Shown here piece after piece: positions 9,416 to 17,130 of a DNA stretch of 64,000 nucleotides. The stretch's first letter is position 1. Each line of letters starts with the position of its first letter. Below the pieces are notes generated by a model. That model made no database searches. It was not told the origin of the DNA and was given only the letters and a program-made list of their open reading frames with translations. The DNA comes from Streptomyces sp. NBC_01445 (GTDB lineage Bacteria > Actinomycetota > Actinomycetes > Streptomycetales > Streptomycetaceae), in the NCBI RefSeq assembly GCF_035918235.1, contig NZ_CP109485.1, positions 7,231,001 to 7,295,000 on the forward strand. Reading direction: 5' to 3'. The translations under genes and the position numbers were made by a program.

Positions 9416-10243
9416 ATGGGCTGGACGGTCCTCTACATCGCGTTCGGAATCGTCGCGTTGTGGCTGCTCGGTGAGGTACTGCTCCAGTACAAGGCGAGGC
9501 TGCGCTTCCGGCTGCTCGCCTTCGTCGGCTTTGTCGGCGTCGTCTTCGGTGTGCTGATCCCGTCGGTGATCGTCATCGGGATCGGCGCCATCACGTTCGC
9601 GGTCGGCCAGACGTATGTGACGCTGTCGTTCCGCAGGGGCTTCTCCACGGGCTGGGCGCTCGGCGGGAACCCCGGCGCGAGCAAGCGGCGCAAGCTCAGG
9701 GAGCCGGTCCACCAGGACCCGGTCCTCGAGGTCTCCGACCTGGAGTACGAGTCGGACGCGCCCGAGCCCGAGTCCGCGGCCGAGGTGACGTCCGTCTACG
9801 CGCCGCAGCCGATGCCCGACGACACCGGCCAGTACGGCGTCTACACGCCGGCCGCCGCCCACACGGACGCTGCCGCACAGGGCTACGCCTACGACGCGTA
9901 CGCGGGCTACGACCAGCAGCAGTACGGCTACGACAACGGCCAGCAGCAGTACGCCGCCTACTCCGACCCGTACATCGGGACGCAGACCTACCCGGCGCAG
10001 CCCCAGTACGACGACGCGTACGGCACGGGACAGCAGTACGGCGACCCGTATGCGAACGACGGCTACGGCATGGAGACGCCGTCCGGCGGGGTCTGGGTGC
10101 CCCAGCAGCGCACCGGCGACGACCAGCACCAGCAGTACGGCGGCGAACTTCCCCCGGAGCAGCCCTACCCGTACGAGCAGAACGGCCAGGGCGGCTACGA
10201 CGGCGGCTCCGGCTACAACGAGCAGCAGCAGTACCGCTACTGA
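9416..10243 (+). CDS. Membrane protein with Tyr/Gln/Gly-rich low-complexity tail, function unknown
   Basis: This 275-residue protein has an N-terminal hydrophobic region with about three membrane segments (GWTVLYIAFGIVALWLLGEVLL, LLAFVGFVGVVFGVLIPSVIVIGIGAITFAVG). A short basic stretch (ASKRRKLREP) and about 170 residues of low-complexity sequence follow, full of QQQYGYDNG, QPQYDDAYG and GGYDGGSGYNEQQQYRY. AGAGGGG lies 5 nt before the ATG at 9416. The frame is open further upstream through metF, but that part has no protein-like character. The tail resembles prion-like domains that form condensates. I know of no assigned function. Confidence 0.85.
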   Translation: MGWTVLYIAFGIVALWLLGEVLLQYKARLRFRLLAFVGFVGVVFGVLIPSVIVIGIGAITFAVGQTYVTLSFRRGFSTGWALGGNPGASKRRKLREPVHQDPVLEVSDLEYESDAPEPESAAEVTSVYAPQPMPDDTGQYGVYTPAAAHTDAAAQGYAYDAYAGYDQQQYGYDNGQQQYAAYSDPYIGTQTYPAQPQYDDAYGTGQQYGDPYANDGYGMETPSGGVWVPQQRTGDDQHQQYGGELPPEQPYPYEQNGQGGYDGGSGYNEQQQYRY

Positions 10244-10262
10244 ACCCGGCGGGCGTCGCCCG

Positions 10263-11762
10263 TCACTGCGAGCCGCGGAAGTCCGGGCCCTCCACGATCA
10301 GCCCGGCCGCCAGCGCGCCCGACATCCCCGCGTGCGGCAGCCCGCCGCCCGGGTGCGACCAGCCGCCGACGGCGAGCAGGCCCGGAACGAGCGTGCTGTT
10401 GGACGAGTGCAGAAGCCGGCCGGAGGCCGCTGCCAGGGCAGGTGCGGGCACCGAACCGCCGTCGGCTCCGGTCGCCTCGGCGACATCCGACGGCGTGCGG
10501 ACCTCGTGCCACAGCAAGCGGTCGCGCAGCCCGGGGACCGCCTGCCCGGCGGCGTCGATGACCCGCTCCACGTCCGCGTCCGTCACGCGCGCGCCGCGCG
10601 CCACCGTGACCACCAGCGTGACCGCCTCATGGTCCGGGTCCGGCACCACGGAGGCGTCGTCGGGACGCAGGACCGTGACCGTCGGCCGCTCCGCCACCGC
10701 CGTGCCCCCGCCGAACAGCGAGGCCAGCTCGGCCTCCCGGTCCGCCGCGTGCACGACCGTCCGGTGCGGGACGTCGCCGGGACGCGCGCCGCGCAGCGCC
10801 AGGAACACCGTCAGCCGGCTCGGCAGCGCCGACTGCGGCGCCACGTCGTCCTCGCCCCTGAGCGCCCGCCCGGGCAGCAGTGCTTCGAGGACGCCGGGCG
10901 CCACACCCGCGACCACGAAGTCGGCCTCCACGACCCTGCCCCCGGCCAGCTCGACACCCGCCGCCCGGCCGTCCTTCTCCACGATCCGCGCCACCGGCGC
11001 GTCGAACTCGAACTCGACCTTCCGCTGAAGACACCGCTCGTACACGGCCCGCGCCAGCTCCCGCATCCCGCCGCGCACCGCCCAGGTACCGAACGTCTGC
11101 TCCATGTACGGCAGCACGGCCGCGCTCGCCGGAGCCGTACGCGGATCGAGGCCGGACGCGAGCGCGTACTGCTCGAGGAGCGCGACGAGCCGCGGGTCCC
11201 CGCCCAGCTCGAGAGCGGCGACCTCGGAGAGCGTCGTCGCCGACAGGTCCTTGCGCAGCATCCGGCGGCGGACCACCACGGGGTACGGCTCGCGGTCCGC
11301 GAGGATCCGCCAGTTCGGCCACAGGGGCTCTTCGAGGAGCGGGCGCCGGGTGCGGTCCCAGGCCTCGCGCGCCCGGTTCATGAACGCCGACCAGTGCGAC
11401 CCCGAGCCCTTGCCGAGCGCCGCGTCCAGGGCGTCGGCGGTGCCCCCGCGCCGCGCGTTCGGCAGGTCCACCGCCGTGCCGTCCGCGAAGACATGCCGCA
11501 CGGCGGGCTCGACCTGGGTCAGCCCGACCGCGTCCTCCAGGGGTTCCTTGCCCGTCTTGATGAACAAGTCCCGGTAGACCGCGGGCAGTTGGAGCAGCCC
11601 GGGGCCCGTGTCGAACGAGAAGCCGTCCCGAGCGAAGCCGCCGAGCGCCCCGCCGTACGTCGACGCGCGCTCGTACACCGCCACCCGGTGGCCTGCCACG
11701 GCCAGCCGGGCAGCGGCCGCCATCGCGCCCATCCCGGCGCCGATCACCGCAATCCGTGCCAT
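10263..11762 (-). CDS. Phytoene-desaturase-like FAD-dependent oxidoreductase
   Basis: The protein has 499 residues. The FAD dinucleotide motif VIGAGMGAMAAAARLAVAGHRVAVYE opens the protein, followed by YGGALGGFARDGFSFDTGPGLLQLPAVYRDLF, typical of the CrtI/carotenoid desaturase and isomerase group. The C-terminal flavin motif is LLAVGGWSHPGGGLPHAGMSGALAAG. No other carotenoid genes are nearby, so its substrate is unknown. The ATG at 11762 is preceded after seven bases by TAAAGT and an exact RecA-NDp motif, supporting a leaderless start. It is convergent with the gene ending at 10243. Confidence 0.88.
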   Translation of the reverse strand: MARIAVIGAGMGAMAAAARLAVAGHRVAVYERASTYGGALGGFARDGFSFDTGPGLLQLPAVYRDLFIKTGKEPLEDAVGLTQVEPAVRHVFADGTAVDLPNARRGGTADALDAALGKGSGSHWSAFMNRAREAWDRTRRPLLEEPLWPNWRILADREPYPVVVRRRMLRKDLSATTLSEVAALELGGDPRLVALLEQYALASGLDPRTAPASAAVLPYMEQTFGTWAVRGGMRELARAVYERCLQRKVEFEFDAPVARIVEKDGRAAGVELAGGRVVEADFVVAGVAPGVLEALLPGRALRGEDDVAPQSALPSRLTVFLALRGARPGDVPHRTVVHAADREAELASLFGGGTAVAERPTVTVLRPDDASVVPDPDHEAVTLVVTVARGARVTDADVERVIDAAGQAVPGLRDRLLWHEVRTPSDVAEATGADGGSVPAPALAAASGRLLHSSNSTLVPGLLAVGGWSHPGGGLPHAGMSGALAAGLIVEGPDFRGSQ

Positions 11763-11769
11763 GTCAGCG

Positions 11770-11791
11770 ACTTTATCGGCCCCCACTGACA
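11770..11791 (-). promoter_or_regulatory. DNA-damage-type (RecA-NDp/PafBC) promoter, exact match, leaderless
   Basis: On the minus strand: TGTCAGTG (complement of 11784-11791), eight bases (GGGGCCGA), TAAAGT (complement of 11770-11775), seven bases, then ATG at 11762. This matches TGTCRGTG-N8-TAnnnT at every fixed position. That consensus is known for RecA-independent damage induction in actinobacteria. Confidence 0.7.
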
Positions 11792-11821
11792 CCCTCGCCG
11801 ACAGCCCGGCCGGGGGCCGGA

Positions 11822-12478
11822 TCAGCCCGGCGGCGCTCCGGTACGGTCCGCGATCCGCCGCTCCTCGCGCCGTTGCGCCCGGCGCCGCAGGAACCGCCGG
11901 ATCCGCGAGATCAGGAAGTACAGCATGAACAGACCGAGGGCGAGCAGGACGGCGGCGATGATCGCGGCCGCCTCGGGATGGAATATGGCGAATGTGATGA
12001 TCCCGGCGACCCCGAGGTCCTCGGCCGAGCTCATCGCGATGTTGCTGAACGGCTCGGGCGAGGTGTTGATCGCCATCCGCGTCCCGGCCTTCACGGCGTG
12101 GCTGGCCAGCGCCGTCGACCCGCCGACCGCGCCCGCCGCGAGGTCGGACAGCGACCCGCTCTGGCCGGCGAGCAGCGCGCCCACGACCGCACCCGACACC
12201 GGCCGGATCACCGTGTGCGCGGTGTCCCAGAGCGAGTCCACGTAAGGGATCTTGTCGGCAACGGCCTCGCACAGGAACAGCACTCCGGCGGCGATGAGCA
12301 CGTCGGTGCGCTGGAGCGACTCGGGGACTTCGTCGGTCAGCCCGGTCGCGCCGAAGATGCCGAGGAGGAGGACCACCGCGTACGCGTTGATCCCGCTCGC
12401 CCAGCCGCTGGTGAAGACCAGGGGGAGTACGGACACGGACGTGATCGTAACCAGTCGCGAACTCCCCGTCCTGGGCAT
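11822..12478 (-). CDS. DUF4126 family integral membrane protein
   Basis: This 218-residue membrane protein has several hydrophobic helices (VSVLPLVFTSGWASGINAYAVVLLLGIFG, LIAAGVLFLCEAVADKIPYVDSLWD, AAIIAAVLLALGLFMLYFLISRI) and a basic C-terminus (RRFLRRRAQRREERR). The GLTDEVPESLQ and KIPYVDSLWDTAHTVIRPVSGA segments fit DUF4126, whose function is unknown. I chose the ATG at 12478. A GTG at 12484 is equally open, and no Shine-Dalgarno marks either. Confidence 0.8.
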   Translation of the reverse strand: MPRTGSSRLVTITSVSVLPLVFTSGWASGINAYAVVLLLGIFGATGLTDEVPESLQRTDVLIAAGVLFLCEAVADKIPYVDSLWDTAHTVIRPVSGAVVGALLAGQSGSLSDLAAGAVGGSTALASHAVKAGTRMAINTSPEPFSNIAMSSAEDLGVAGIITFAIFHPEAAAIIAAVLLALGLFMLYFLISRIRRFLRRRAQRREERRIADRTGAPPG

Positions 12479-12806
12479 GAGCACCCAGGCCTGAGTATCC
12501 GTACCTAGTAGGTGAGATGAGTAGCTGCGCGGATGGGGTCCGACCTGCGCGGACGGGAGAGTGGAGGCACGGAAGGGGGCGCGGCGCCGGTACCGCCGAC
12601 ACGGGGCGGCGGAACAGCGCTTCGCCCCCTTGGCCGCTCCTCCCGCCACGGCGGGGCGAGGTACGGGGGCCCGCACGACCGACGGGCCCACGGGGGAACA
12701 GTGGGGGATACGGGGAACACGGGGGACGCGCCGGTCCGGTGAGGCCTGAGAATTCGGGCCACGCCGGACCGGCGCTCCGTTGTCTCCCCTTCGCGTTCGG
12801 GAGCGG
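12479..12806. other. Non-coding stretch between DUF4126 and tetR
   Basis: Several short open frames exist on both strands, but they overlap one another, lack ribosome sites and have Arg/Gly/Pro-rich composition typical of chance frames in GC-rich DNA. The region holds the DUF4126 promoter area at its left end and a strong hairpin at 12728-12775. I see no RNA gene. Confidence 0.5.
12728..12775 (-). terminator. Hairpin downstream of tetR, probable terminator
   Basis: GCGCCGGTCCGG (12728-12739) is exactly complementary to 12764-12775, a 12-bp stem. The 24-nt loop contains a smaller GGCC/GGCC pairing. It lies about 30 nt past the tetR stop codon. No U-run is present, as is usual for high-GC actinobacterial terminators. 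Confidence 0.55.
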
Positions 12807-13415
12807 TCAGCGGCCGCCCGTCACGCGTCCCTGGAGCAGCCGCGACAGCGCCGCGTGGACGTCGTCCAGGGAGCGCTCCGGCTGGAAGGCCTGCCAGTCG
12901 AGCGCGGCCACCAGGACCATGCCGACCAGCGCGGCCGCCGTCAGCGGGATGTCGATCTCCTCGCTCAGCTCACCGCCCTCGACAGCGTCCCGCAGCACGT
13001 CCTCCACGACGGCGACGGCCTCCTGCCTGACCACGGCGAGGGTGGACTGCCAGGCGCGGTTCGTGCGCCACAGCTCGGCCACGTACAGCTGAGTGAAGGC
13101 CGGATAGCGGTCGATGAAGACGAGGCCGGCCCGGATCATCGCGTCCAGGGCGTCGATCTTGCTGCCGCCGCTCGCGGCCGTCTTCTCCGACGCCTCCCGC
13201 AACGAGGCGGTGAGAAGCCCGACGCCGTGCCGGAGCAGCTCTTCGAAGAGCACCGACTTGCTGGCGAAGTTGTAGTAGACCGTGCCTTTCGCGACCCCGG
13301 CGCGCTCGGCGATCTCGTCGACCGTGGTGGCCGAGAACCCCTGCTCCGCGATGAGCGTGACCGCGGCCTCGTACAGCTTCTGCCGGGTGGCCTGGCGCCG
13401 TGTGCTGCTTTCCAT
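12807..13415 (-). CDS. TetR-family repressor of the adjacent ABC/YhgE unit
   Basis: This 202-residue regulator has the TetR helix-turn-helix near residues 22-45 (FSATTVDEIAERAGVAKGTVYYNFASKSVLFEELL) and a helical ligand-binding C-terminus. It is the last gene after the ATPase and YhgE/Pip permease on the same strand, 35 nt after the permease stop. The palindrome at 16305-16330 in the promoter of the first gene is its probable operator, giving autoregulation. An in-frame GTG at 13454 overlaps the permease stop codon (GTGA) and would add 13 Pro/Ala-rich residues. That translationally coupled start is a real alternative. Confidence 0.9.
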   Translation of the reverse strand: MESSTRRQATRQKLYEAAVTLIAEQGFSATTVDEIAERAGVAKGTVYYNFASKSVLFEELLRHGVGLLTASLREASEKTAASGGSKIDALDAMIRAGLVFIDRYPAFTQLYVAELWRTNRAWQSTLAVVRQEAVAVVEDVLRDAVEGGELSEEIDIPLTAAALVGMVLVAALDWQAFQPERSLDDVHAALSRLLQGRVTGGR

Positions 13416-13450
13416 ACCCCTGATTCTCACAGGCGGCGGTGCGGGTGCGC

Positions 13451-15535
13451 TCACAGGCTGAGCTCGGGGTGCAGCCGGTCCAGTGTCCACACCTGCTTGC
13501 TGCGGGCGCTCAGCGCGGTCAGGGCCAGCGCGCCGGCCGTGAACGCGGCGAGCACGGCGCATGCCTGCCACACGGGTCCGAGGCCGCCGCCCGAGATCAG
13601 TCTCCGCAGAGCCTCGACGACGTATGTCATCGGCAGGAAGGGGTGGATCGCGTTGAAGAAGCCGGGGCTCGTCTGCACGGGATACGTGCCGCCCGCCGAC
13701 GTCAACTGGAGCATCAGGACGGCGAGTACGAGGATCCGCCCCGCCGCTCCGAAGCGGGCGTTCAGCCACTGCACGATCGCCGCGAAGCACGCCGTGACGA
13801 GGAACAGGAAGCCGACCGTTCCGGCCGCCCTGACCATCTGGAGCCCCAGCGCCCAGTGCAGCACGGACATCAGGGCGGCCACCTGGAGCACCCCGAGCGC
13901 GGCCACGGGCAGCCAGCCGGCCAGCGCGATCCGCCAGGCGGAGGCGCCCGCGGCGAGTGCGCGCCGGTTGAGCGGCTGGATCAGCATGTAGGCCACCATC
14001 GCGCCGACCCACAGGGACAGCGGGATGAAGTAGGGGGCGAATCCGGTGCCGTAGTTGGGCGCCTTGTGCAGGGACTGCGAGGCGAGCTGGACCGGGTCGG
14101 ACATGACGCCGGTGCGCTGGTCGCGGTCCTTCTTGTCGTAGTCGGGGATCTGCTTCACCCCGTCGTGGAGCCCGCCGGCCAGCTCTCCGGAGCCGTCGGC
14201 CAGCTGGAACATGCCGCCGTTGAGATCGCCGGCGCCCGTCTTCAGCTTGCCGACGCCCGTGTCGAGGTCCGCCGAGCCCGTCTTCGCCGTGCCGAGCCCG
14301 GTGTGGAGCTGCTTGGCTCCCTTGGCGACCTGGCCCGCGCCCTTGTTGAGGGCATTGATCTTCGAGACGGCGGTGGCCACGTCCTGGTCGAGTGTCGGGG
14401 CGTGCTCGGCCAGCGCCTCGGACTGCCGCTGGAGCGTGGCGAGACGGCGGTCGAGGGTGTCCAGGTCGCCGTGGTCGTCCTCGATCAGGACGTTCAGGTC
14501 GTCGGCGACCTTCGCCACGTCGGCCGCCGCCACCTTGGCCTTCTTGAGGTCGGGGCAGGCCGGGTCGGGCAGGGGCAGCGTCTCGCAGCGCGCCTTGTAG
14601 ACCCCGTCCAGGACGTCGGACCCCGCGTGCGCGCCCTTGGCGGCCGTCGGCGCCGTCTTCACCAGGACGTCGAGGTTGTGCCGGATGCCCTTCGCCGAGT
14701 CGGCGACGAGCCGGGCGGTGTCGCCGATCGCCTTCTTGTTGTCCTTCAGGAACGGGCGCACCTGCCGGGCGACGCCGTTGACCTTGTCGGCGAGGAGCTG
14801 GGTGCCGTCGGAGACCTGCTTCGAGCCGGACTCCAGATCCCCCGCGCCCTTGTTCAGTTTCTTGATCCCGCCGGCCAGCTCACCGCTGCCCTTCTTGGCG
14901 TCCTTCAGACCGTCCGCCAGGTCCTTGGACCCCTTCTTCGCCTTGCCGATACCGCCCTTGAGCTGATCGGCCCCCTTCGCGGCCTTCTTGGTCGCGTCGT
15001 GGATGTCGGAGAACGAGATGAAGATCCGGTCGAGGAACGAGCGCGACGCGTTGGTGGACGCCGCCGAACGCACCTCGGAGAACACCGTCCGCGAGATCTG
15101 CCCGACGATGTAGTTGTTGGCGTCGTTCGTCCGCACCTGAAGAGCGCCGGTCTCCGGGGTGTCCCCGGAGCTGGACGCGATGCGCTCGCTGAAGTCCGCG
15201 GGCATCGTCAGCGACAGGTAGTACGTCCCGTCCTCGACGCCCTTGCGGGCCTGCGCCGCGCTCACCTCGTGCCACTCGAAGGTCCTGCTGTCGTGCAGCC
15301 CCTCGGTGATGTCGTCGCCGGCCACGATCTTCTGACCGGCGGCCCGCGCCCCCTTGTCGTCGTTGACGAGCGCGACGGGAATCCTGTCGAGACGCCCGTA
15401 CGGGTCCCAGAACGACCACAGGTACAGGGCGCCGTACAGCAGGGGCAGCAGCAGGAGCGCGGCGAGCGCGGCGCGCGGCAGCTTCCCCCTGCCGAAGCGC
15501 CTGAGCTCAAGCGCGGCCAGCTTCGGCGAGCGCAT
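13451..15535 (-). CDS. YhgE/Pip-type membrane protein (ABC-2 permease-like)
   Basis: The protein has 694 residues. One membrane helix at the N-terminus (LPRAALAALLLLPLLYGALYLWSF) precedes a long extracytoplasmic region, and about five helices follow in the C-terminal third (YFIPLSLWVGAMVAYMLI, ALAGWLPVAALGVLQVAALMSVL, TVGFLFLVTACFAAIVQWL). The central region repeats a degenerate 7/11-residue pattern such as GADQLKGGIGKAKKGSKDLADGLKDAKKGSGELAGG, the YhgE/Pip hallmark. The family includes phage-infection and ESX/type VII accessory proteins and drug or lipid exporters. Its start overlaps the upstream ATPase gene by 29 nt, so the two are translated together. Confidence 0.9.
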   Translation of the reverse strand: MRSPKLAALELRRFGRGKLPRAALAALLLLPLLYGALYLWSFWDPYGRLDRIPVALVNDDKGARAAGQKIVAGDDITEGLHDSRTFEWHEVSAAQARKGVEDGTYYLSLTMPADFSERIASSSGDTPETGALQVRTNDANNYIVGQISRTVFSEVRSAASTNASRSFLDRIFISFSDIHDATKKAAKGADQLKGGIGKAKKGSKDLADGLKDAKKGSGELAGGIKKLNKGAGDLESGSKQVSDGTQLLADKVNGVARQVRPFLKDNKKAIGDTARLVADSAKGIRHNLDVLVKTAPTAAKGAHAGSDVLDGVYKARCETLPLPDPACPDLKKAKVAAADVAKVADDLNVLIEDDHGDLDTLDRRLATLQRQSEALAEHAPTLDQDVATAVSKINALNKGAGQVAKGAKQLHTGLGTAKTGSADLDTGVGKLKTGAGDLNGGMFQLADGSGELAGGLHDGVKQIPDYDKKDRDQRTGVMSDPVQLASQSLHKAPNYGTGFAPYFIPLSLWVGAMVAYMLIQPLNRRALAAGASAWRIALAGWLPVAALGVLQVAALMSVLHWALGLQMVRAAGTVGFLFLVTACFAAIVQWLNARFGAAGRILVLAVLMLQLTSAGGTYPVQTSPGFFNAIHPFLPMTYVVEALRRLISGGGLGPVWQACAVLAAFTAGALALTALSARSKQVWTLDRLHPELSL

Positions 15536-16289
15536 CCGCCGTCTCCTTCTTGTCGGTCTCGGGATTCTCGGGGCTCTGCTCGTCCGCTTCGTCGCGGGGC
15601 GCCGTCGATACGACGACCGCGTCCTTCGGCGCCTCGCTGCACACCGCCACGACCGTCGTGCCGGACTCGGCGACGGACCTCAACAGGTCCCAGACCTGCG
15701 TCCGTTCGGCGTCCGAGAGCTTCAGGTCGGTGTCGTCGACGCCGAGCAGCCGCGGCCGCCCGATCAGCGCGAGGGCCACCGACAGCCGGAGCGCCTCGAT
15801 CCGCTCAAGGTCGCGCACGGCGGTGCGGGTGCCCTTCGGCAGCGCCTCCCGGTCGAGGCCCGCGGCGGCCAGCGCGGTGTCGATCCGCAGCCGCGAGGCG
15901 GCCGCCCGCTCGGCCCGTGGCCGCAGCAGCGTCCGCAGGGAACCGTCGAACCGCCGCTGCAGCAGCGCCCGTTCGCGCAGATGCTCCTCGACCGTCAGCG
16001 CGGGATCGAGGTCGGTGACCCCGGGCACATGGGCGAGAGCGCTGATCCGCCGGACCGCGGACAACTGCTTCGGCAGCCGGAAGGGGCCGACGGACGCAGC
16101 GCCCTCGGTGGGCCGCATGCGTCCGGTGAGGGCGAGCAGCAGGCAGGTGCGGCCCGACCCGGACGGCCCTTCGACGGCGACGAGCGCCCCGGGCTCCGCG
16201 TCGATGTCCACCCCGCGGAACGCCCAGCCGCGCGGACCCTTGAGCCCGAACCTCTCGGCGCTGACGGCGACCGCGTTCGGACCGTCCAT
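15507..16289 (-). CDS. ABC-type ATP-binding protein with degenerate catalytic motifs
   Basis: The protein has 260 residues. Overall layout is that of an ABC ATPase, but key residues differ. The Walker A loop reads GPSGSGRTC, with Arg in place of the nearly invariant Lys. No LSGGQ signature is present (DLERIEALRLSVALALIGRP occupies its place). Walker B is LLGVDDTD, with Asp in place of the catalytic Glu. A charged tail (RDEADEQSPENPETDKKE) ends the protein. It is the first gene of the ABC-permease-tetR unit. AGGGGGC lies 7 nt before the ATG. ATP may be bound weakly or hydrolysed poorly. Confidence 0.82.
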   Translation of the reverse strand: MDGPNAVAVSAERFGLKGPRGWAFRGVDIDAEPGALVAVEGPSGSGRTCLLLALTGRMRPTEGAASVGPFRLPKQLSAVRRISALAHVPGVTDLDPALTVEEHLRERALLQRRFDGSLRTLLRPRAERAAASRLRIDTALAAAGLDREALPKGTRTAVRDLERIEALRLSVALALIGRPRLLGVDDTDLKLSDAERTQVWDLLRSVAESGTTVVAVCSEAPKDAVVVSTAPRDEADEQSPENPETDKKETADALAEAGRA

Positions 16290-16304
16290 GGTCGGGCCCC
16301 CTAC

Positions 16305-16330
16305 TTTTGAACTGACTGGTCAGTGCAAAA
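16305..16330. promoter_or_regulatory. TetR-type operator
   Basis: TTTTGaACTGACtgGTCAGTgCAAAA is a 26-bp near-perfect palindrome with an exact ACTGAC/GTCAGT core around TG. It sits between the -10 box and the ribosome site of the ABC ATPase gene. The TetR-family gene ending the same unit is the obvious binder. Confidence 0.8.
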
Positions 16331-16357
16331 GTTAGCCCGAACTGTCGCTCGAAGCAA
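16329..16357 (-). promoter_or_regulatory. Promoter of the ABC/YhgE/tetR unit
   Basis: On the minus strand TTGCTT (complement of 16352-16357), a 17-nt spacer and TAACTT (complement of 16329-16334) make a good housekeeping promoter. The predicted start point falls inside the 16305-16330 palindrome. Confidence 0.65.
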
Positions 16358-16377
16358 AAGTGCAGGCCAGGGCCGAT

Positions 16378-16399
16378 TGTCAGTGGCGTACTCCACGAT
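16378..16399 (+). promoter_or_regulatory. RecA-NDp-like promoter of the HEPN gene
   Basis: TTGTCAGTGGC begins at 16377. TGTCAGTG (16378-16385) is exact, followed by eight bases and CACGAT (16394-16399). CACGAT differs from TAnnnT only in its first base, and the spacing is that of the damage-inducible consensus. The predicted transcript would start about 40 nt before the gene, which has a normal ribosome site. Confidence 0.55.
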
Positions 16400-16447
16400 G
16401 GGCACATACGGCCACTGAGCCGTCACGCAGACGACAGGAGGTTCGTC

Positions 16448-17002
16448 ATGGCTGGACATTCAGCAGCAGCCGCACGCCGGCCCCGCGCCACAGGCCCTGC
16501 ACCCTCGCTGACCGGACCCGCCGCCGACGTCCACCCCGTACTCCGCCGGACAACTGCCCCTCCCGCCGCTCTTGACCTGCTCGCCCAGGCGCGCACGGGC
16601 CTCGACGAGGCGGCCCTCCTCGAAACGCCCAACGAGCGGTACGCCACGGCCCATCTCGCCGCGCTGCGCACCGCGGCCGCCGTACTCGCCGCCCGCGGCC
16701 GCCCCGAACCCACGCCCCGACGCCGCGCCCGGATACGGAGCGCCTGGGAAGTGCTCCCCGAGATCGCACCCGAACTGACCGAGTGGAGCGCCCTGTTCGC
16801 CTCCGGCGCCACCCGCAGGGCACGCGCCGAAGCGGGCATCCAGGGAGCGGCTAGCGTCCGCGACGCGGACGACCTGCTCCGCGACGTCGCGATGTTCCTG
16901 CGCCTCGTCGAACGGATGCTGGTCCTCCAGCCGTTACTGCCCCAGCCCAGGGCGCAGGACGAGGGCCCGGCGGCGGGCCGGGAGGTGCCCGACGTGGGGT
17001 GA
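16448..17002 (+). CDS. SAV_6107-family HEPN domain protein
   Basis: This 184-residue, mostly helical protein matches my memory of the SAV_6107 HEPN family of streptomycetes. HEPN proteins are often RNases with an Rx4-6H motif. Here R64-YATA-H69 (in NERYATAHLAALRTAAAVLAAR) fits Rx4H. The two-helix core spans about 40-160, and both ends are Pro/Ala-rich and likely disordered. AGGAGG lies 7 nt before the ATG. No nucleotidyltransferase (MNT) antitoxin partner is adjacent; the next gene is a methyltransferase. Whether it is a nuclease is inference from the motif. Confidence 0.78.
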   Translation: MAGHSAAAARRPRATGPAPSLTGPAADVHPVLRRTTAPPAALDLLAQARTGLDEAALLETPNERYATAHLAALRTAAAVLAARGRPEPTPRRRARIRSAWEVLPEIAPELTEWSALFASGATRRARAEAGIQGAASVRDADDLLRDVAMFLRLVERMLVLQPLLPQPRAQDEGPAAGREVPDVG

Positions 17003-17130
17003 CCGGACAGCTCTCACGAGGCAATAGGGTGGAGGCGCCCGAAGCCTCCACCCATCGCCGTGCCGGTGGGGGAGGAATCCCCATCGCTCCGCAGCCCAAG
17101 AGCCGGAGCCGCGCCGAGGAGTCACCTGTC

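Noticed and set aside
12533..12762. Overlapping small open frames between DUF4126 and tetR
   Set aside because: They compete on both strands, lack ribosome sites, and encode Arg/Gly/Pro-rich products without conservation-like features.
13439..16018. 859-residue open frame antisense to the YhgE/Pip and ABC genes
   Set aside because: It shows only low-complexity mirror repeats of the YhgE helical repeats and covers two real genes on the other strand.
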